Positions 50,941 to 60,147 of a stretch of 64,000 nt of DNA are shown one piece after another. Source of the stretch: Salarchaeum japonicum. GTDB taxonomy: Archaea > Halobacteriota > Halobacteria > Halobacteriales > Halobacteriaceae. Positions within the stretch are counted from its first letter, which is position 1. Each line of letters begins with the position of its first letter. The DNA lies in NCBI RefSeq assembly GCF_020614395.1, contig NZ_CP085324.1, positions 1,121,564-1,185,563 of the forward strand. The letters run 5' to 3'. The position numbers and the translations under genes were made by a program. The notes under the pieces are model-generated. The model saw only the letters and a list, made by a program, of their open reading frames with translations, did not search any database and had not been told where the DNA came from.

Positions 50941-51326
50941 TCGTCCACCAGCGTGTACCCGCCCTCGCGCGGCCGATACCGAACCGCGCCCTCGTCTTCG
51001 AGCGACTGGATCGCGGCCTCGACCTGGTCTTCCACGTCGTCGGTCACCGCCGCGAGCAACTCCTCCCAGTCCAGCGTCCCCTCGGACTCCAGACACGACC
51101 GAACGTCCTCTTCCAACCCCGTTTCACCGCCGTTACCCCCAGGGTCTACGCCCCCAGAACCACCCTCCTCGACACCGATATCGATGTTCCGCCGGCCCGC
51201 CTGCACCATCGCCCGCACGAACTCGCTCTGCGTCATATCCAACTCCTCGGCGTCCGCGACCCACTCCTCCTTCTGCCACCGCGGCACGTACGCCTTCACC
51301 GACGTGCGCTCTGCATTCTCGCTCAT
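50937..51326 (-). CDS. DUF5805-family protein, partner of the recombinase
   Basis: 129 residues from ATG 51326. Positive N-terminal region (TSVKAYVPRWQKEEWVADAEELDMTQSEFVRAMVQAGR) has the pattern of a ribbon-helix-helix protein; then a Gly-rich linker; C-terminal winged-helix-like region (WEELLAAVTDDVEDQVEAAIQSLEDEGAVRYRPREGGYTL). Two DNA-binding modules suit an accessory factor for, or regulator of, the coupled recombinase. The upstream GATAA-ATACAC-TTATC dyad (~51372-51387) lies over its TATA region. Confidence 0.8.
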   Translation of the reverse strand: MSENAERTSVKAYVPRWQKEEWVADAEELDMTQSEFVRAMVQAGRRNIDIGVEEGGSGGVDPGGNGGETGLEEDVRSCLESEGTLDWEELLAAVTDDVEDQVEAAIQSLEDEGAVRYRPREGGYTLVDE

Positions 51327-52319
51327 ACACCACGCCTCACACCCCGCCACCATCAAAGTTCCCACTGCGGTGGATAAATACACTTATCAGCAATAGTGTG
51401 CCTGGCTAAGTAGTGAATTGTAGTGCTACTCTGATTGATTCCTGCTTCTAGGCCCCATTTAGATTGATTACTATTGGAGTTGTGTAGTCCCATGTGGATT
51501 TCTTACTAACTTGGGTTCGAGAGGCGATTTGATTCACCGATGCGCCGGAGCGGCGTGGTCACCCGGCCCGCGCGCGAGACGCCCGCCCGAGGGAGTCAGT
51601 TTCGTCGAAGCAACTTCCTGATTGCGTCCGCCGACTGTCCCTCGGTGGCTGGCGGCGCGCGTTCTCGAAACGCTCGCGAAACGGAAACGTCGAGGACTGG
51701 CGATTCGCACAAGACATGATACTGATGGCCCGCGCTATAGTCGTGTCGTCGCCTGTCGTCCATCGAGCGCGAGCTTCGGTGACGGACTGTCCGTGCCGAC
51801 GAGGCGTACCGAGCGGGTAGCTGGTAAACGAACCCGCTCAGACTGCGCGTGCGCTCGATTGCGCGCCGTCAACTATCCACAGGGTGCATCTGGGGTGTGG
51901 GGAGCATCGTATGCACTATCGCGGCGGAACGGCCGTGCCACGATGAGATACCGCGTGGCTTCCGACCGCTGTCCAGAAACGCGCCGCCGTTCGAGTCTCC
52001 CACGCCGTCGAACACGCATAGGCGCGCTCGTCTCCTGCGTCGGTCGTCCGGCGTGGTCGCGGCTCCGTACCCACCGTCGGTTCGGTGCTCCCGCATCGAT
52101 GATCTGTCGCGATTTAGGCCGTTCAGATTCGTTGGATAGAATATGTCGTATTATTGACTTCCGTCCCGTGTCCGATAGGCCCCTCATAAATTGTATGTCG
52201 CTATATCTAATCGTGGTGGTCGTGTGGGTGTCGCAGGTATCGAGTGCTCCGGACGGGTACCGAGTGCTTCGGGTGGTTCATAGCAAGGCTTTCCGTCGCT
52301 TTCGCGCGATTCGAGGGTG
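51327..52319. other. Gene-poor stretch
   Basis: About 990 bp without a convincing gene. A 233-codon plus-strand frame at 51622-52320 and several shorter frames are open, but composition is Arg/Ser/Cys-rich without fold-like patterning, and codon usage lacks the third-position G+C of the neighbours. A+T content is higher at both ends (51390-51500, 52120-52230). I see no tRNA, rRNA or convincing transposase remnant; it may be a decayed insertion beside the recombinase. Confidence 0.5.
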
Positions 52320-52949
52320 ATGGAGGCAGCCGGTGTGACCGACGACCGTATCGAGGAGCTGAGCGAGACGTACCTCGAAGAGGTGACGGAGTGCGTGAGC
52401 GCGCTGGACGGCGTGTTCGACGGCACCGAGTCCGGCGTCGAGCGCGTCGAATCCCTGGAGTCGCGGTGCGACGAGACGGGGCGCGCGCTCCGGTCGGCGC
52501 TCGGCGCGGCCGCCCCGACGTTCCGCGGCGTCTACCTGCAGGCGGGCGACCTCGCGGAGTTCTACACGCGCACGGACGAGGTCGCGAACCACGCTGAGGC
52601 CGTCGCGCTCGACTACCGCGCGACCGGCGCGTACCTCGGGCCCGTCCGCCCGCACCTCCGGGAGATGGTGGCGGACGCGGTGGTGGCGAGCGCGCACCTC
52701 GAAACCGCGACCGCCGCCTACCTCGCGGACGGCGAGGACGACACGGTCTCCGAGGCGGTGTCCCGCATCCGGGAACTGGAGCGCGCGTGCGACGACCGCC
52801 GGCACGACGCCGTCCGCGTCGCGTTCGAACAGCGGGACGCGGCGGACGCGCTCGTCGTGCGCGAACTCGTGCGGGGCGTCGACGCGGTCGTGGACGCCGT
52901 CGAGGACGCCGCCGACCACATCGAGTTCATGGTGTCGCTCTCGCCCTAG
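52320..52949 (+). CDS. DUF47/PhoU-like helical protein
   Basis: 209 residues from ATG 52320. Nearly all helical, with the PhoU/DUF47 spacing of acidic and His residues. Such proteins regulate phosphate uptake or act with Pit-type transporters; no transporter gene is next to it here. The final four bases interlock with the stop of the orphan solute-binding protein. A TATA-like CTATATCTAA is ~110 bp upstream. Confidence 0.75.
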   Translation: MEAAGVTDDRIEELSETYLEEVTECVSALDGVFDGTESGVERVESLESRCDETGRALRSALGAAAPTFRGVYLQAGDLAEFYTRTDEVANHAEAVALDYRATGAYLGPVRPHLREMVADAVVASAHLETATAAYLADGEDDTVSEAVSRIRELERACDDRRHDAVRVAFEQRDAADALVVRELVRGVDAVVDAVEDAADHIEFMVSLSP

Positions 52950-54082
52950 GGGAGAATCCCGACCTCCTGGAGCAGGGACTCGGTTCGCGCCACGTCACCG
53001 AGCGTGGCGAGCGAGAGCGCGGGCGGGGAGAGCGCGTCCATCGGCGGGAGCGCCGCTATCGGCGCGACGCCGTCGGTGACCGGGTAGGCGAGCGCGTCGG
53101 TGGCGACGAACTCCTGGGCCTCGGCGCTGAGGAGGTGGCGGACGAACTCGCGTGCGAGCGTCGCGGCGCTGCTCGCGCGGAGGACGGCGGCGGCGGTGGC
53201 GTTGACGAGCGCGCCCGCGTCACCCTCGGTGAACGCGAGGCCGAGGTCGGGCGCGTCCTCGCCGGCGCGAACACGGAGCACGTCCTGGTGGGAGGCGAGC
53301 GCGAGCGACGCGTCTCCGTGCGCGACGGCGTTCACGGCGAAGAACTCGCCGTCCACGGTCTCGGTGTCGGCGGCGAGCACGGAACGCAACCACTCGCGGG
53401 CGGTGTCCCGGCCGGCGAGCGCGCGGAGCGCGGTGACGAACGTCCGGAAGCCGTAGGAGCGCGGCGCCCACGCAATCGACCCCGGGACGTCGTCCGGGAG
53501 CGCGTGGACGCTCGTCGGCATCGCGTCCGCGTCGAACGCCGCGGCGTCGTAGGCGAGCGCGCGGGAGTGCGCGCCGACGCCCACCCAGGTGTCGGTCGGA
53601 CGGAACCGCCGGGGGACGCGCGCCGTCACGTCGTCCGGGAGCGGCGCGGTGAGGTCGTCGTCCGCGAGCGTGTCCACGGCGGCGGCGTCCGTCGCCAGCA
53701 GGACGTCCGCGCGGACGTTCCCGGCCTCCGCCTGCTCGCGGAGCGCGGCGACGAGCACCTCCGCGGGTTCGACGCGGAGCGTCGGGTCGAACCCGGGGTA
53801 CGTGCGCTCGAAGAGGCCGACGAGGCGTTCGTAGCGCTCGCTCGCGCTCCCCGCGACGTAGACGGTGAGGCGGCCGTCGAGTTCGGGGAGGTCGGCGATG
53901 CGCGGCCCGTCCGGTACGGGGCGTTCGCCCACGAGACCGGTGTCGCCGCGGAAGTCGTCGAGCGTCGGTTTCGGGGTGTCGTCGCCGTCGCTGAGCACGG
54001 TCGCACAGCCGGCGAGCGACCCGAGGAGGGCGGTGCCGCCGGCGAGGACGCCGCGGCGCGTGTGGAACGACCGCTCGGTCAT
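52946..54082 (-). CDS. Orphan ABC solute-binding lipoprotein (iron/thiamine class)
   Basis: 378 residues. Tat-like RRGVLAGGTALLGSLAGC with lipobox Cys, then a Fe3+/thiamine-type binding protein (RLTVYVAGSASERYERLVGLFERTYPGFDP; LLATDAAAVDTLADDDL; SIAWAPRSYGFRTFVTAL). Binding class 1-like fold with the domain order usual for these. No permease or ATPase gene is nearby, so it is an orphan or its partners lie outside the window. Confidence 0.85.
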   Translation of the reverse strand: MTERSFHTRRGVLAGGTALLGSLAGCATVLSDGDDTPKPTLDDFRGDTGLVGERPVPDGPRIADLPELDGRLTVYVAGSASERYERLVGLFERTYPGFDPTLRVEPAEVLVAALREQAEAGNVRADVLLATDAAAVDTLADDDLTAPLPDDVTARVPRRFRPTDTWVGVGAHSRALAYDAAAFDADAMPTSVHALPDDVPGSIAWAPRSYGFRTFVTALRALAGRDTAREWLRSVLAADTETVDGEFFAVNAVAHGDASLALASHQDVLRVRAGEDAPDLGLAFTEGDAGALVNATAAAVLRASSAATLAREFVRHLLSAEAQEFVATDALAYPVTDGVAPIAALPPMDALSPPALSLATLGDVARTESLLQEVGILP

Positions 54083-54171
54083 CGTCCCCCACCTGTTTGC
54101 CCCGACAGTATCAGCCTACTGTTTTCCGCGTCACCCAAACCGTGAAGGCGTTCGCTCGCGCTCGCCCGAGT

Positions 54172-55323
54172 ATGGACAGGGTAGCCGTAATCGGTGCGTC
54201 GATGACGCGGTTCGGCGAGCGCGACGACTGGGTGCGCGACCTGCTCGCGGAGGCCGGGGACGCCTGCCTCCGGGACGCGGGCGTACCGTCGGACGCGGTC
54301 AAACACGTCTACGTCTCGAACATGGCGAGCGGCGAGTTCGAGGGGCAGACGGGCGTCTCGAACATGCTCGCGCACGACCTCGGCATGGTCGGCGCGTACA
54401 CCCAGCGCGTCGACCAGACGAGCGCGTCCGGCGGCGCGGGAATCTACGCCGCCTGGCAGTCCGTCGCGTCCGGCGCGAGCGACATGACGTTGCTCGTCGG
54501 CGGCGAGAAGATGACGCACCGAACCACGGGGGAGGCGACCGACGTCATCGCGAGCCTCACGCATCCCGTGGAGTACAAGCACGGCGTCACGCTCCCGAGC
54601 TTCGCGGGCCTCACGGCCCGGCTCTACCTCGACGAGTACGACGCGCCCCGGGAGTCGCTCGCGGCGGTCGCGGCGAAGAACCACCGGAACGGCGTGGACA
54701 ACCCCCACGCCCAGTTCCGCAAGGAGGTCAGCGAACAGGAGATTCTGGACTCCCCAATCGTCGCCGACCCACTCCGGCTGTACGACTTCTGCCCCATCAC
54801 GGACGGGTCGGCCGCCCTCCTGTTCTGTCCGGAGTCCGTCGCGCGCGAGTACACGGACGACTACACCGTCGTCTCCGGGGTCGCGGGCGCGAGCGACACG
54901 CACGTCGTCCACGAGCGCGACGACCCGACCACGATGAAGGGCGTCGCGGACTCCGCGGACGCCGCGTTCGAGATGGCGGGTCGGAGGCCCGACGACGTGG
55001 ACGTGGCGGAACTTCACGACATGTTCACCATCCTCGAAGTCCTCCAGCTCGAAGCCCTCGGGTTCGCGGAGGAGGGCGAGGGCTGGCGGCTCGCCCCCGA
55101 CGGCGTCACCGAACGCGACGGCCGCCTCCCCGTCAACACTTCGGGCGGCCTGAAGTCGAAGGGCCACCCGCTCGGCGCGAGCGGCGTCGCACAGGCCTAC
55201 GAACTCCACCGGCAACTCACCGACGACGCGGGCGACCGCCAGGTCGATGCGGCGGTCGGCCTCGCCTGCAACGTCGGCGGGTTCGGGAACTGCGTCACCA
55301 CCACCATCCTCGAAACGCCATGA
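54172..55323 (+). CDS. Thiolase-like acyltransferase with serine at the nucleophile position
   Basis: 383 residues from ATG 54172. The thiolase fold is clear (VAVIGASMTRFGER..., GGLKSKGHPLGASG, CNVGGFGNC), but where classical thiolases have the catalytic Cys in ACASG, this protein reads QTSASGG (Ser84). His in LHDMF and GHP and the second Cys are present. Many archaeal thiolases work in a complex with a DUF35 OB-fold protein; one is encoded immediately downstream (4-base coupling). The substitution suggests either a specialised chemistry (for example decarboxylation or chaperoning of HMG-CoA synthase) or a non-catalytic role. Confidence 0.87.
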   Translation: MDRVAVIGASMTRFGERDDWVRDLLAEAGDACLRDAGVPSDAVKHVYVSNMASGEFEGQTGVSNMLAHDLGMVGAYTQRVDQTSASGGAGIYAAWQSVASGASDMTLLVGGEKMTHRTTGEATDVIASLTHPVEYKHGVTLPSFAGLTARLYLDEYDAPRESLAAVAAKNHRNGVDNPHAQFRKEVSEQEILDSPIVADPLRLYDFCPITDGSAALLFCPESVAREYTDDYTVVSGVAGASDTHVVHERDDPTTMKGVADSADAAFEMAGRRPDDVDVAELHDMFTILEVLQLEALGFAEEGEGWRLAPDGVTERDGRLPVNTSGGLKSKGHPLGASGVAQAYELHRQLTDDAGDRQVDAAVGLACNVGGFGNCVTTTILETP

Positions 55324-55676
55324 ACGCCCATCGCTGTCCGAACGACCACCTCACGTATCCCGGTCACGCCCGCTGTCCCGACTGCGGCGAACCACAGGAA
55401 GACACCGTCTCGCTCGCCGACCGCACGGCTGAGGTCGTCACGTGGACGACGAGCACCGCCACCCCGCCGGGCGTCCGCCAGCCCAACCACCTCGCCGTCG
55501 TCGAGTTCGACGTGGACGGCCAACCGGTGCGTGCGCTCGGCCAACTCACCACCGACGACATCGAAATCGGCGACACCGTCACACCCGTGCACGTCGAGGA
55601 ACTCCGCGACCCCGACGCCGGCATCCGCGAACCCGAGAGCCAGAACTGGGACGGCTACCGGTTCGAACCCGCGTAG
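55320..55676 (+). CDS. DUF35 zinc-ribbon/OB-fold partner of the thiolase
   Basis: 118 residues from ATG 55320. N-terminal zinc ribbon with Cys6 and C-x2-C (ARCPDCG) plus C-terminal OB-like strands. DUF35 proteins bridge thiolase and HMG-CoA synthase in archaeal mevalonate synthesis or assist other acyl-transfer enzymes. The ATGA coupling fixes the pair. Confidence 0.85.
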   Translation: MNAHRCPNDHLTYPGHARCPDCGEPQEDTVSLADRTAEVVTWTTSTATPPGVRQPNHLAVVEFDVDGQPVRALGQLTTDDIEIGDTVTPVHVEELRDPDAGIREPESQNWDGYRFEPA

Positions 55677-55728
55677 GAGGGGGCGGCCGGCCGTTCCGAA
55701 AATAGCCGTTACCCGAACACTTTCACTG

Positions 55729-55746
55729 ACTGACCAGATAGTCAGT
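55729..55746. promoter_or_regulatory. Palindromic operator before the SDR gene
   Basis: ACTGAC-CAGATA-GTCAGT is a perfect 6+6 palindrome three bases before the ATG at 55750. Position over the transcription start and TGAC-type half-sites suit a TetR/AcrR-family repressor, not encoded nearby. Confidence 0.6.
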
Positions 55747-55749
55747 ATC

Positions 55750-56466
55750 ATGTCTCATACGACAGCGAGCCTCGACGGGGAGGTCGCGATAGTCACCGGC
55801 GCGTCCTCGGGAATCGGTGAAGCGACGGCGAACGCGCTCGCCGACGCGGGCGCGAGCGTCGTACTGGCGGCGCGCCGCGAAGACGAACTGAACGCGGTCG
55901 CGGCCGACATCGAGGACGACGGCGGCGACGCGCTCGTCGTCCCGACCGACGTCACGGCCGAGGACGCAATCCAGAACCTCATCGACACGACGACCGCCGA
56001 GTACGGCGGACTCGACATTCTCGTGAACAACGCTGGCGTGATGCGTCTCGGCCCCGCACAGGTCGTCGACACCGACGAGTGGCGGCAGATGATCGAGGTT
56101 AACCTCCTCGGACTGATGTCGCTCACGCACGCCGCGCTCCCGGCGCTCACCGACGGGGCCGGGCACGTCGTCAACATCTCGTCAGTCGCCGGTATCGAAG
56201 CGATGCCGGGTGGAACCGGCTACAACGCTAGCAAGTTCGGCGTGAACGGATTCACGGACGCGCTCCGCCAGGAGGTCAACGACGACGACGTCCGCGTGAC
56301 CCTCGTCGAACCCGGACTGGTCGACACCGAACTCAGCGACGAGATGCCGCCCGAACCCGAACCGCTCGACCCCGCAGACATCGCGCACTCCATCCGCCAC
56401 GCCGTCACCCTCCCGCAGAACGTCAGCATCAACGAACTCCTCATCCGACCGACCGGCCAGGACTGA
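55750..56466 (+). CDS. SDR-family oxidoreductase
   Basis: 238 residues. NAD(P)-binding TGASSGIGEA, NNAG motif (ILVNNAGVMRLG), catalytic Ser in VNISSVAG and Tyr-x3-Lys (YNASK). Classical short-chain dehydrogenase; cofactor preference leans to NADP (ARR after strand 2). Substrate unknown. Controlled by its own operator. Confidence 0.93.
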   Translation: MSHTTASLDGEVAIVTGASSGIGEATANALADAGASVVLAARREDELNAVAADIEDDGGDALVVPTDVTAEDAIQNLIDTTTAEYGGLDILVNNAGVMRLGPAQVVDTDEWRQMIEVNLLGLMSLTHAALPALTDGAGHVVNISSVAGIEAMPGGTGYNASKFGVNGFTDALRQEVNDDDVRVTLVEPGLVDTELSDEMPPEPEPLDPADIAHSIRHAVTLPQNVSINELLIRPTGQD

Positions 56467-56476
56467 ACGCCACAGC

Positions 56477-57286
56477 CTACAGGCGGACGGGCACGCCGTG
56501 CTCGTCGAGGTACTCCTTGACTTCGTCCACGCCGTACTCGTCGAAGTGGAAGATGGAGGCGGCCAACGCAGCGTCCGCGCCCGCGTCGAACGCGTCCTTC
56601 ATGTGCTGGGGGCCGCCGCAGCCGGACGAGGCGATGACGGGCGTCGACACCGAATCGCAGACGGCGCTCGTGAGCGGGAGGTCGTAGCCGTCCTTGGTGC
56701 CGTCGGCGTCGATGGAGTTCACGAACAGTTCGCCCGCGCCGCGGTCTTCGGCCTCCTGCACCCACTCCACCACGTCCCGGCCGGTGCCCTCGCGACCGCC
56801 CTTCACCGTGGCTTCGAACCAGCAGGACTCGCCGTCCACCTGCTCGTAGTGCTCGCCGTCTTCGTCGAAGCGACGTTTGGCGTCCACGCTGACGACCATG
56901 CACTGACTGCCGAACGCGCGCGCGCCCTCCGTGATGAGTTCGGGGCGCTGGATGGCGGCGGTGTTGATTGAGACCTTGTCCGCGCCGGCGCGAAGCGTCT
57001 CCTTCACGTCCTCCCTGGTGCGGATGCCGCCGCCGACGGTGAGCGGGATGAAGATTTCGTCCGCGACCCGGGAGACGGTGTCGAGCATCGTCTCTCTCCC
57101 CTCCGCGCTCGCGGTGATGTCGAGGAAGACGAACTCGTCCGCGCCCGCCTCGTTGTACTTCTTCGCGAGCTCGACGGGGTCGCCCGTGTACTGGAGGTCT
57201 TCGAACTGAACGCCCGTGTAGACCGCCGCGTCCCCGCTCTCATCGAGATCCACGTCGATGCACGGGATGACGCGTTTCGTCAACAT
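56477..57286 (-). CDS. hisF: Imidazole glycerol phosphate synthase cyclase subunit HisF
   Basis: 269 residues from ATG 57286. TIM barrel with catalytic Asp11 (CIDVD) and Asp in VVSVDAKRR, phosphate-binding loops TVGGGIRT and ASSGCGG. Makes imidazole glycerol phosphate and AICAR with HisH-supplied ammonia, linking histidine to purine synthesis. hisH is not adjacent. Confidence 0.97.
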   Translation of the reverse strand: MLTKRVIPCIDVDLDESGDAAVYTGVQFEDLQYTGDPVELAKKYNEAGADEFVFLDITASAEGRETMLDTVSRVADEIFIPLTVGGGIRTREDVKETLRAGADKVSINTAAIQRPELITEGARAFGSQCMVVSVDAKRRFDEDGEHYEQVDGESCWFEATVKGGREGTGRDVVEWVQEAEDRGAGELFVNSIDADGTKDGYDLPLTSAVCDSVSTPVIASSGCGGPQHMKDAFDAGADAALAASIFHFDEYGVDEVKEYLDEHGVPVRL

Positions 57287-57367
57287 ACCCGTTCGTTCAC
57301 TCGGACGGCGTTTCACGGTTTCGCCTCGATACGTCACGCTGATAGTGGAACCCGGCCTACGTCGAGT

Positions 57368-57796
57368 ATGACGTTTCTCGTCGCCTACGACGACTCGGAA
57401 CTCTCGCGAACCGCGCTCGACCGCGCCGTGGAGTTCGCGGGGGAGCGGGAGGTCGTCGCCGTCACCGCGATACCGCGCAGTCCGGCCTACGCCCGCGCGA
57501 ACGACTGGCTCGACGCCGACGAAGCGTTCGACATGGACGCAATCGAGGAACGACTCCGCGACCGCGTCCACGAACGCCAGCCGGACGTGTCGTTCGAACC
57601 GGTTCGGTTGGAGTCCGCGCCGCCGCTCGCGACCATCGGTCTCGCGGTGCGGAAGGCCGCCCGCCGGTTCGACGCCGACGTCGTGTTCGTCGGCAGTCGG
57701 AGCGCGGGTCGTCTCGTCACGAACCTCGTGAGCGTCGGGCAGAACGTCGCGACCGACGCGGGCTACGACGTGCACATCGTCCGGCATCCGTCATAG
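57368..57796 (+). CDS. Universal stress protein (UspA family)
   Basis: 142 residues. N-terminal strand TFLVAYDDSELSRTAL with Asp for nucleotide contacts, and C-terminal G-x2-G-x-R-type loop partly kept (VGSRSAGRLVTN). Many haloarchaeal UspA proteins bind ATP; the ATP-loop here is degenerate, so binding is uncertain. Divergent from hisF. Confidence 0.9.
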   Translation: MTFLVAYDDSELSRTALDRAVEFAGEREVVAVTAIPRSPAYARANDWLDADEAFDMDAIEERLRDRVHERQPDVSFEPVRLESAPPLATIGLAVRKAARRFDADVVFVGSRSAGRLVTNLVSVGQNVATDAGYDVHIVRHPS

Positions 57797-57825
57797 CGAA
57801 GTACGCGGCCGCAGAACCCCCGGGT

Positions 57826-57999
57826 ATGAGTGACACCACCGATACCGACGAACCAGCCGACGAACAGGACGGGGCGTCCCGTCACGACTCCCGCGTCACG
57901 TCGCCGATGCAGGCGTACGGCGGGCGCGCCGTCCTCACCGGTTTTCTCGTTCTCCTCCTCGGGCTCGCCGTCGTCGTCGCCCCCGCCCTCCTAGTCTAG
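57826..57999 (+). CDS. 57-aa single-helix membrane protein
   Basis: ATG 57826 opens a 57-codon frame: acidic, Thr/Asp-rich first 24 residues, then [15 protein letters not shown] and a single hydrophobic helix to the end. Too short for the ORF cutoff. Ends overlapping purL by nine bases. Function unknown; 29 bases after uspA, possibly one transcript. Confidence 0.75.
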   Translation: MSDTTDTDEPADEQDGASRHDSRVTSPMQAYGGRAVLTGFLVLLLGLAVVVAPALLV

Positions 58000-60090
58000 T
58001 TCGGCGGCGAGCGTGTCGCGGGCGTCCGCGACCGCTTCGAACTCGTACGCGAGTTCGGTTCCGTTCACGTCGAGCGAGAGCGCGCCCGACCCGTCGCTGT
58101 GTCCGAGTTCGACCGCATCCACGCGGGTGCGGACGGCGTCGGGGTCGGTGGTTTCGACGACGGCGCGGCCCGGCGCTTCCGAGAACAGTTCGGGGAGACC
58201 GGGGACGCTCGCGTCGAGGCCGGCGTCCGCGGTGAGCATCTCGGCGAGCGTGACGGCGAGGCCGCCGTCGCTCACGTCGTGCACCGCGAGCGTGGAGTCG
58301 AGGTCTGCCACGGAGGCGAGGCCGGCGACGCGGTCGGCCGGGTCGTCGGGGAGCGCGGGGAAGCGGTCGCTTCCGTCGAACTGCGCGAGGTACTCGCTCC
58401 CGCCGAGACCGCTCGCGTGCCCGCCGACGAGCAACAGCGTTCCCTCGCCGCTGAGACCGGTGCCGGGCGCGTCGTAGCCCGATTTCGTGCCGAGCATCGC
58501 GAGCGTCGGCGTCGGCGGAATCGGCCCCGTCGCGGAATCGTTGTAGAGGCTGACGTTCCCGCCGACGACGGGGACGGAGAGGTCGCGACAGCCGTCCGCG
58601 AGGCCCTCGACGATGTTCGTGAACCCGCCGTACACGCCGGGTTTCTCGGGGTTCCCGCCGTTGAGGCAGTCCACGGCCGCGAGCGGGGTCGCGCCGACCG
58701 CGGCGAGATTGGTGGCGTTTTCGACGGCGGTGGCGTACGCGCCCTCGTAGGGCGCGGCGCTCGTCCAGTTCGGGTTCGCGCCCGCGGACAGCGCGACGCC
58801 CTGTTCGGCGCGCCGCACCGCGAGCAGTGCGGCGTCGTCGCCGGGGCGGACGCTCGTGCGCGCGCCGACCTCGTGGTCGTACTGGCGGTACACCCAGCGT
58901 TTGGAGGCCGTGTTCGGACTCGCCAGCACGGCGTCGAACGCGGACGCGACGCTCGTATCAGGAATGGAAACGGTCGGTTCGGGCGGCGCTTCCGTCGGGA
59001 GGTCGTTGAGCGGCGCGCCGTCCGCGAGGTACTCCGCGGGCGCGTCCACGACGGTTTCCCCTTCGAACTCGCAGACGAAGTTCCCGGAGTCGGTCACGTC
59101 CCCGATGACGGAACAGCCGAGGTCGTACTTGTCGGCGATGTCGCGGACTGCGTCGACGTTCTCCGGTGCGACCTCGTAACACATCCGCTCCTGGGACTCC
59201 GCGAGCAGGATTTCGGTCGCGTTCATGTTCGGCTCGCGCTGGTGGACGTCTTCGAGCGCGATGACGCAGCCGAGACCGCCCTTCGCGACCATCTCGCAGG
59301 ACGCGCCGCCGAGTCCGGCCGCGCCGAGGTCGCGCGCGGACTCCACGAGGTTCGCGGAGACGAGGTCTTCGCTCGCCTCGATGAGGAGCTTTTCAGTGTA
59401 GGGGTCGCCGACCTGCACCGCGGGCCGGTCTTCGGTTTCGGCGTCCTCCGCGAGGTCTTCGCTCGCGAAACTCGCGCCGCCCAATCCGTCCCGGCCAGTG
59501 CTGTTCCCGACGAGCACGAGTTTGTTCCCGGGTTCCTGGGCCGTCGCGGTGACGAGGCGGTCGGCGTCGAGCAGTCCGACGCACGCGACGTTCACGAGCG
59601 GGTTCCCCTCGTAGTCGCCGTGGAACTGCGTGCTCCCGCCGACGGTCGGGACGCCGATGGCGTTCCCGTAGTCGCTGATGCCTTCGACGACGCCGTCGAG
59701 GAGGTACTGGGAGTGTTCGGCGTCGAAGTCCCCGAAGTAGAGCGAGTCCGCGAGCGCGATGGGGTACGCGCCCATCGAGAGCGTGTCGCGGACGATGCCG
59801 CCGACGCCGGTCGCCGCGCCGTCGTAGGGGTCGACGTAGCTCGGGTGGTTGTGGGACTCCACGCCGAACGTCAGGTAGGTGTCCTCGTCCAGCGCGACGA
59901 CGGCGGCGTCGTCACCGGGGCCGACGACGACGCGGTCGCCCTCGCTCTCGAACGCGGAGAGGAGCATGCGCGAGGAGCGGTACGCGCAGTGTTCGCTCCA
60001 GAGGTTCTCGAAGAGCGCGGCCTCGGTCGTCGTGGGGTCGCGGCCGAGTTCCGCTTCCACGAGTTCGCGGTCCGAATCGGCGAGACTCAT
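57991..60090 (-). CDS. purL: Phosphoribosylformylglycinamidine synthase subunit II
   Basis: 699 residues, small-type PurL. N-domain with [13 protein letters not shown] and [32 protein letters not shown], and the second ATP-grasp-like half ([27 protein letters not shown]). Forms FGAM with PurQ and PurS, not encoded here. Terminates at 57991, overlapping the 57-aa gene. Confidence 0.96.
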   Translation of the reverse strand: MSLADSDRELVEAELGRDPTTTEAALFENLWSEHCAYRSSRMLLSAFESEGDRVVVGPGDDAAVVALDEDTYLTFGVESHNHPSYVDPYDGAATGVGGIVRDTLSMGAYPIALADSLYFGDFDAEHSQYLLDGVVEGISDYGNAIGVPTVGGSTQFHGDYEGNPLVNVACVGLLDADRLVTATAQEPGNKLVLVGNSTGRDGLGGASFASEDLAEDAETEDRPAVQVGDPYTEKLLIEASEDLVSANLVESARDLGAAGLGGASCEMVAKGGLGCVIALEDVHQREPNMNATEILLAESQERMCYEVAPENVDAVRDIADKYDLGCSVIGDVTDSGNFVCEFEGETVVDAPAEYLADGAPLNDLPTEAPPEPTVSIPDTSVASAFDAVLASPNTASKRWVYRQYDHEVGARTSVRPGDDAALLAVRRAEQGVALSAGANPNWTSAAPYEGAYATAVENATNLAAVGATPLAAVDCLNGGNPEKPGVYGGFTNIVEGLADGCRDLSVPVVGGNVSLYNDSATGPIPPTPTLAMLGTKSGYDAPGTGLSGEGTLLLVGGHASGLGGSEYLAQFDGSDRFPALPDDPADRVAGLASVADLDSTLAVHDVSDGGLAVTLAEMLTADAGLDASVPGLPELFSEAPGRAVVETTDPDAVRTRVDAVELGHSDGSGALSLDVNGTELAYEFEAVADARDTLAAELD

Positions 60091-60147
60091 TCAACTACGT
60101 GTACCGACACCCGCCATTAATGCGTTTCCATGTGCACGTTCGTGCAC

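Noticed and set aside
51622-52320. 233-codon plus-strand ORF in the gene-poor stretch
   Set aside because: Arg/Ser/Cys-rich composition, no signal or fold pattern, and no third-position bias like neighbouring genes; likely chance openness in high-G+C DNA.
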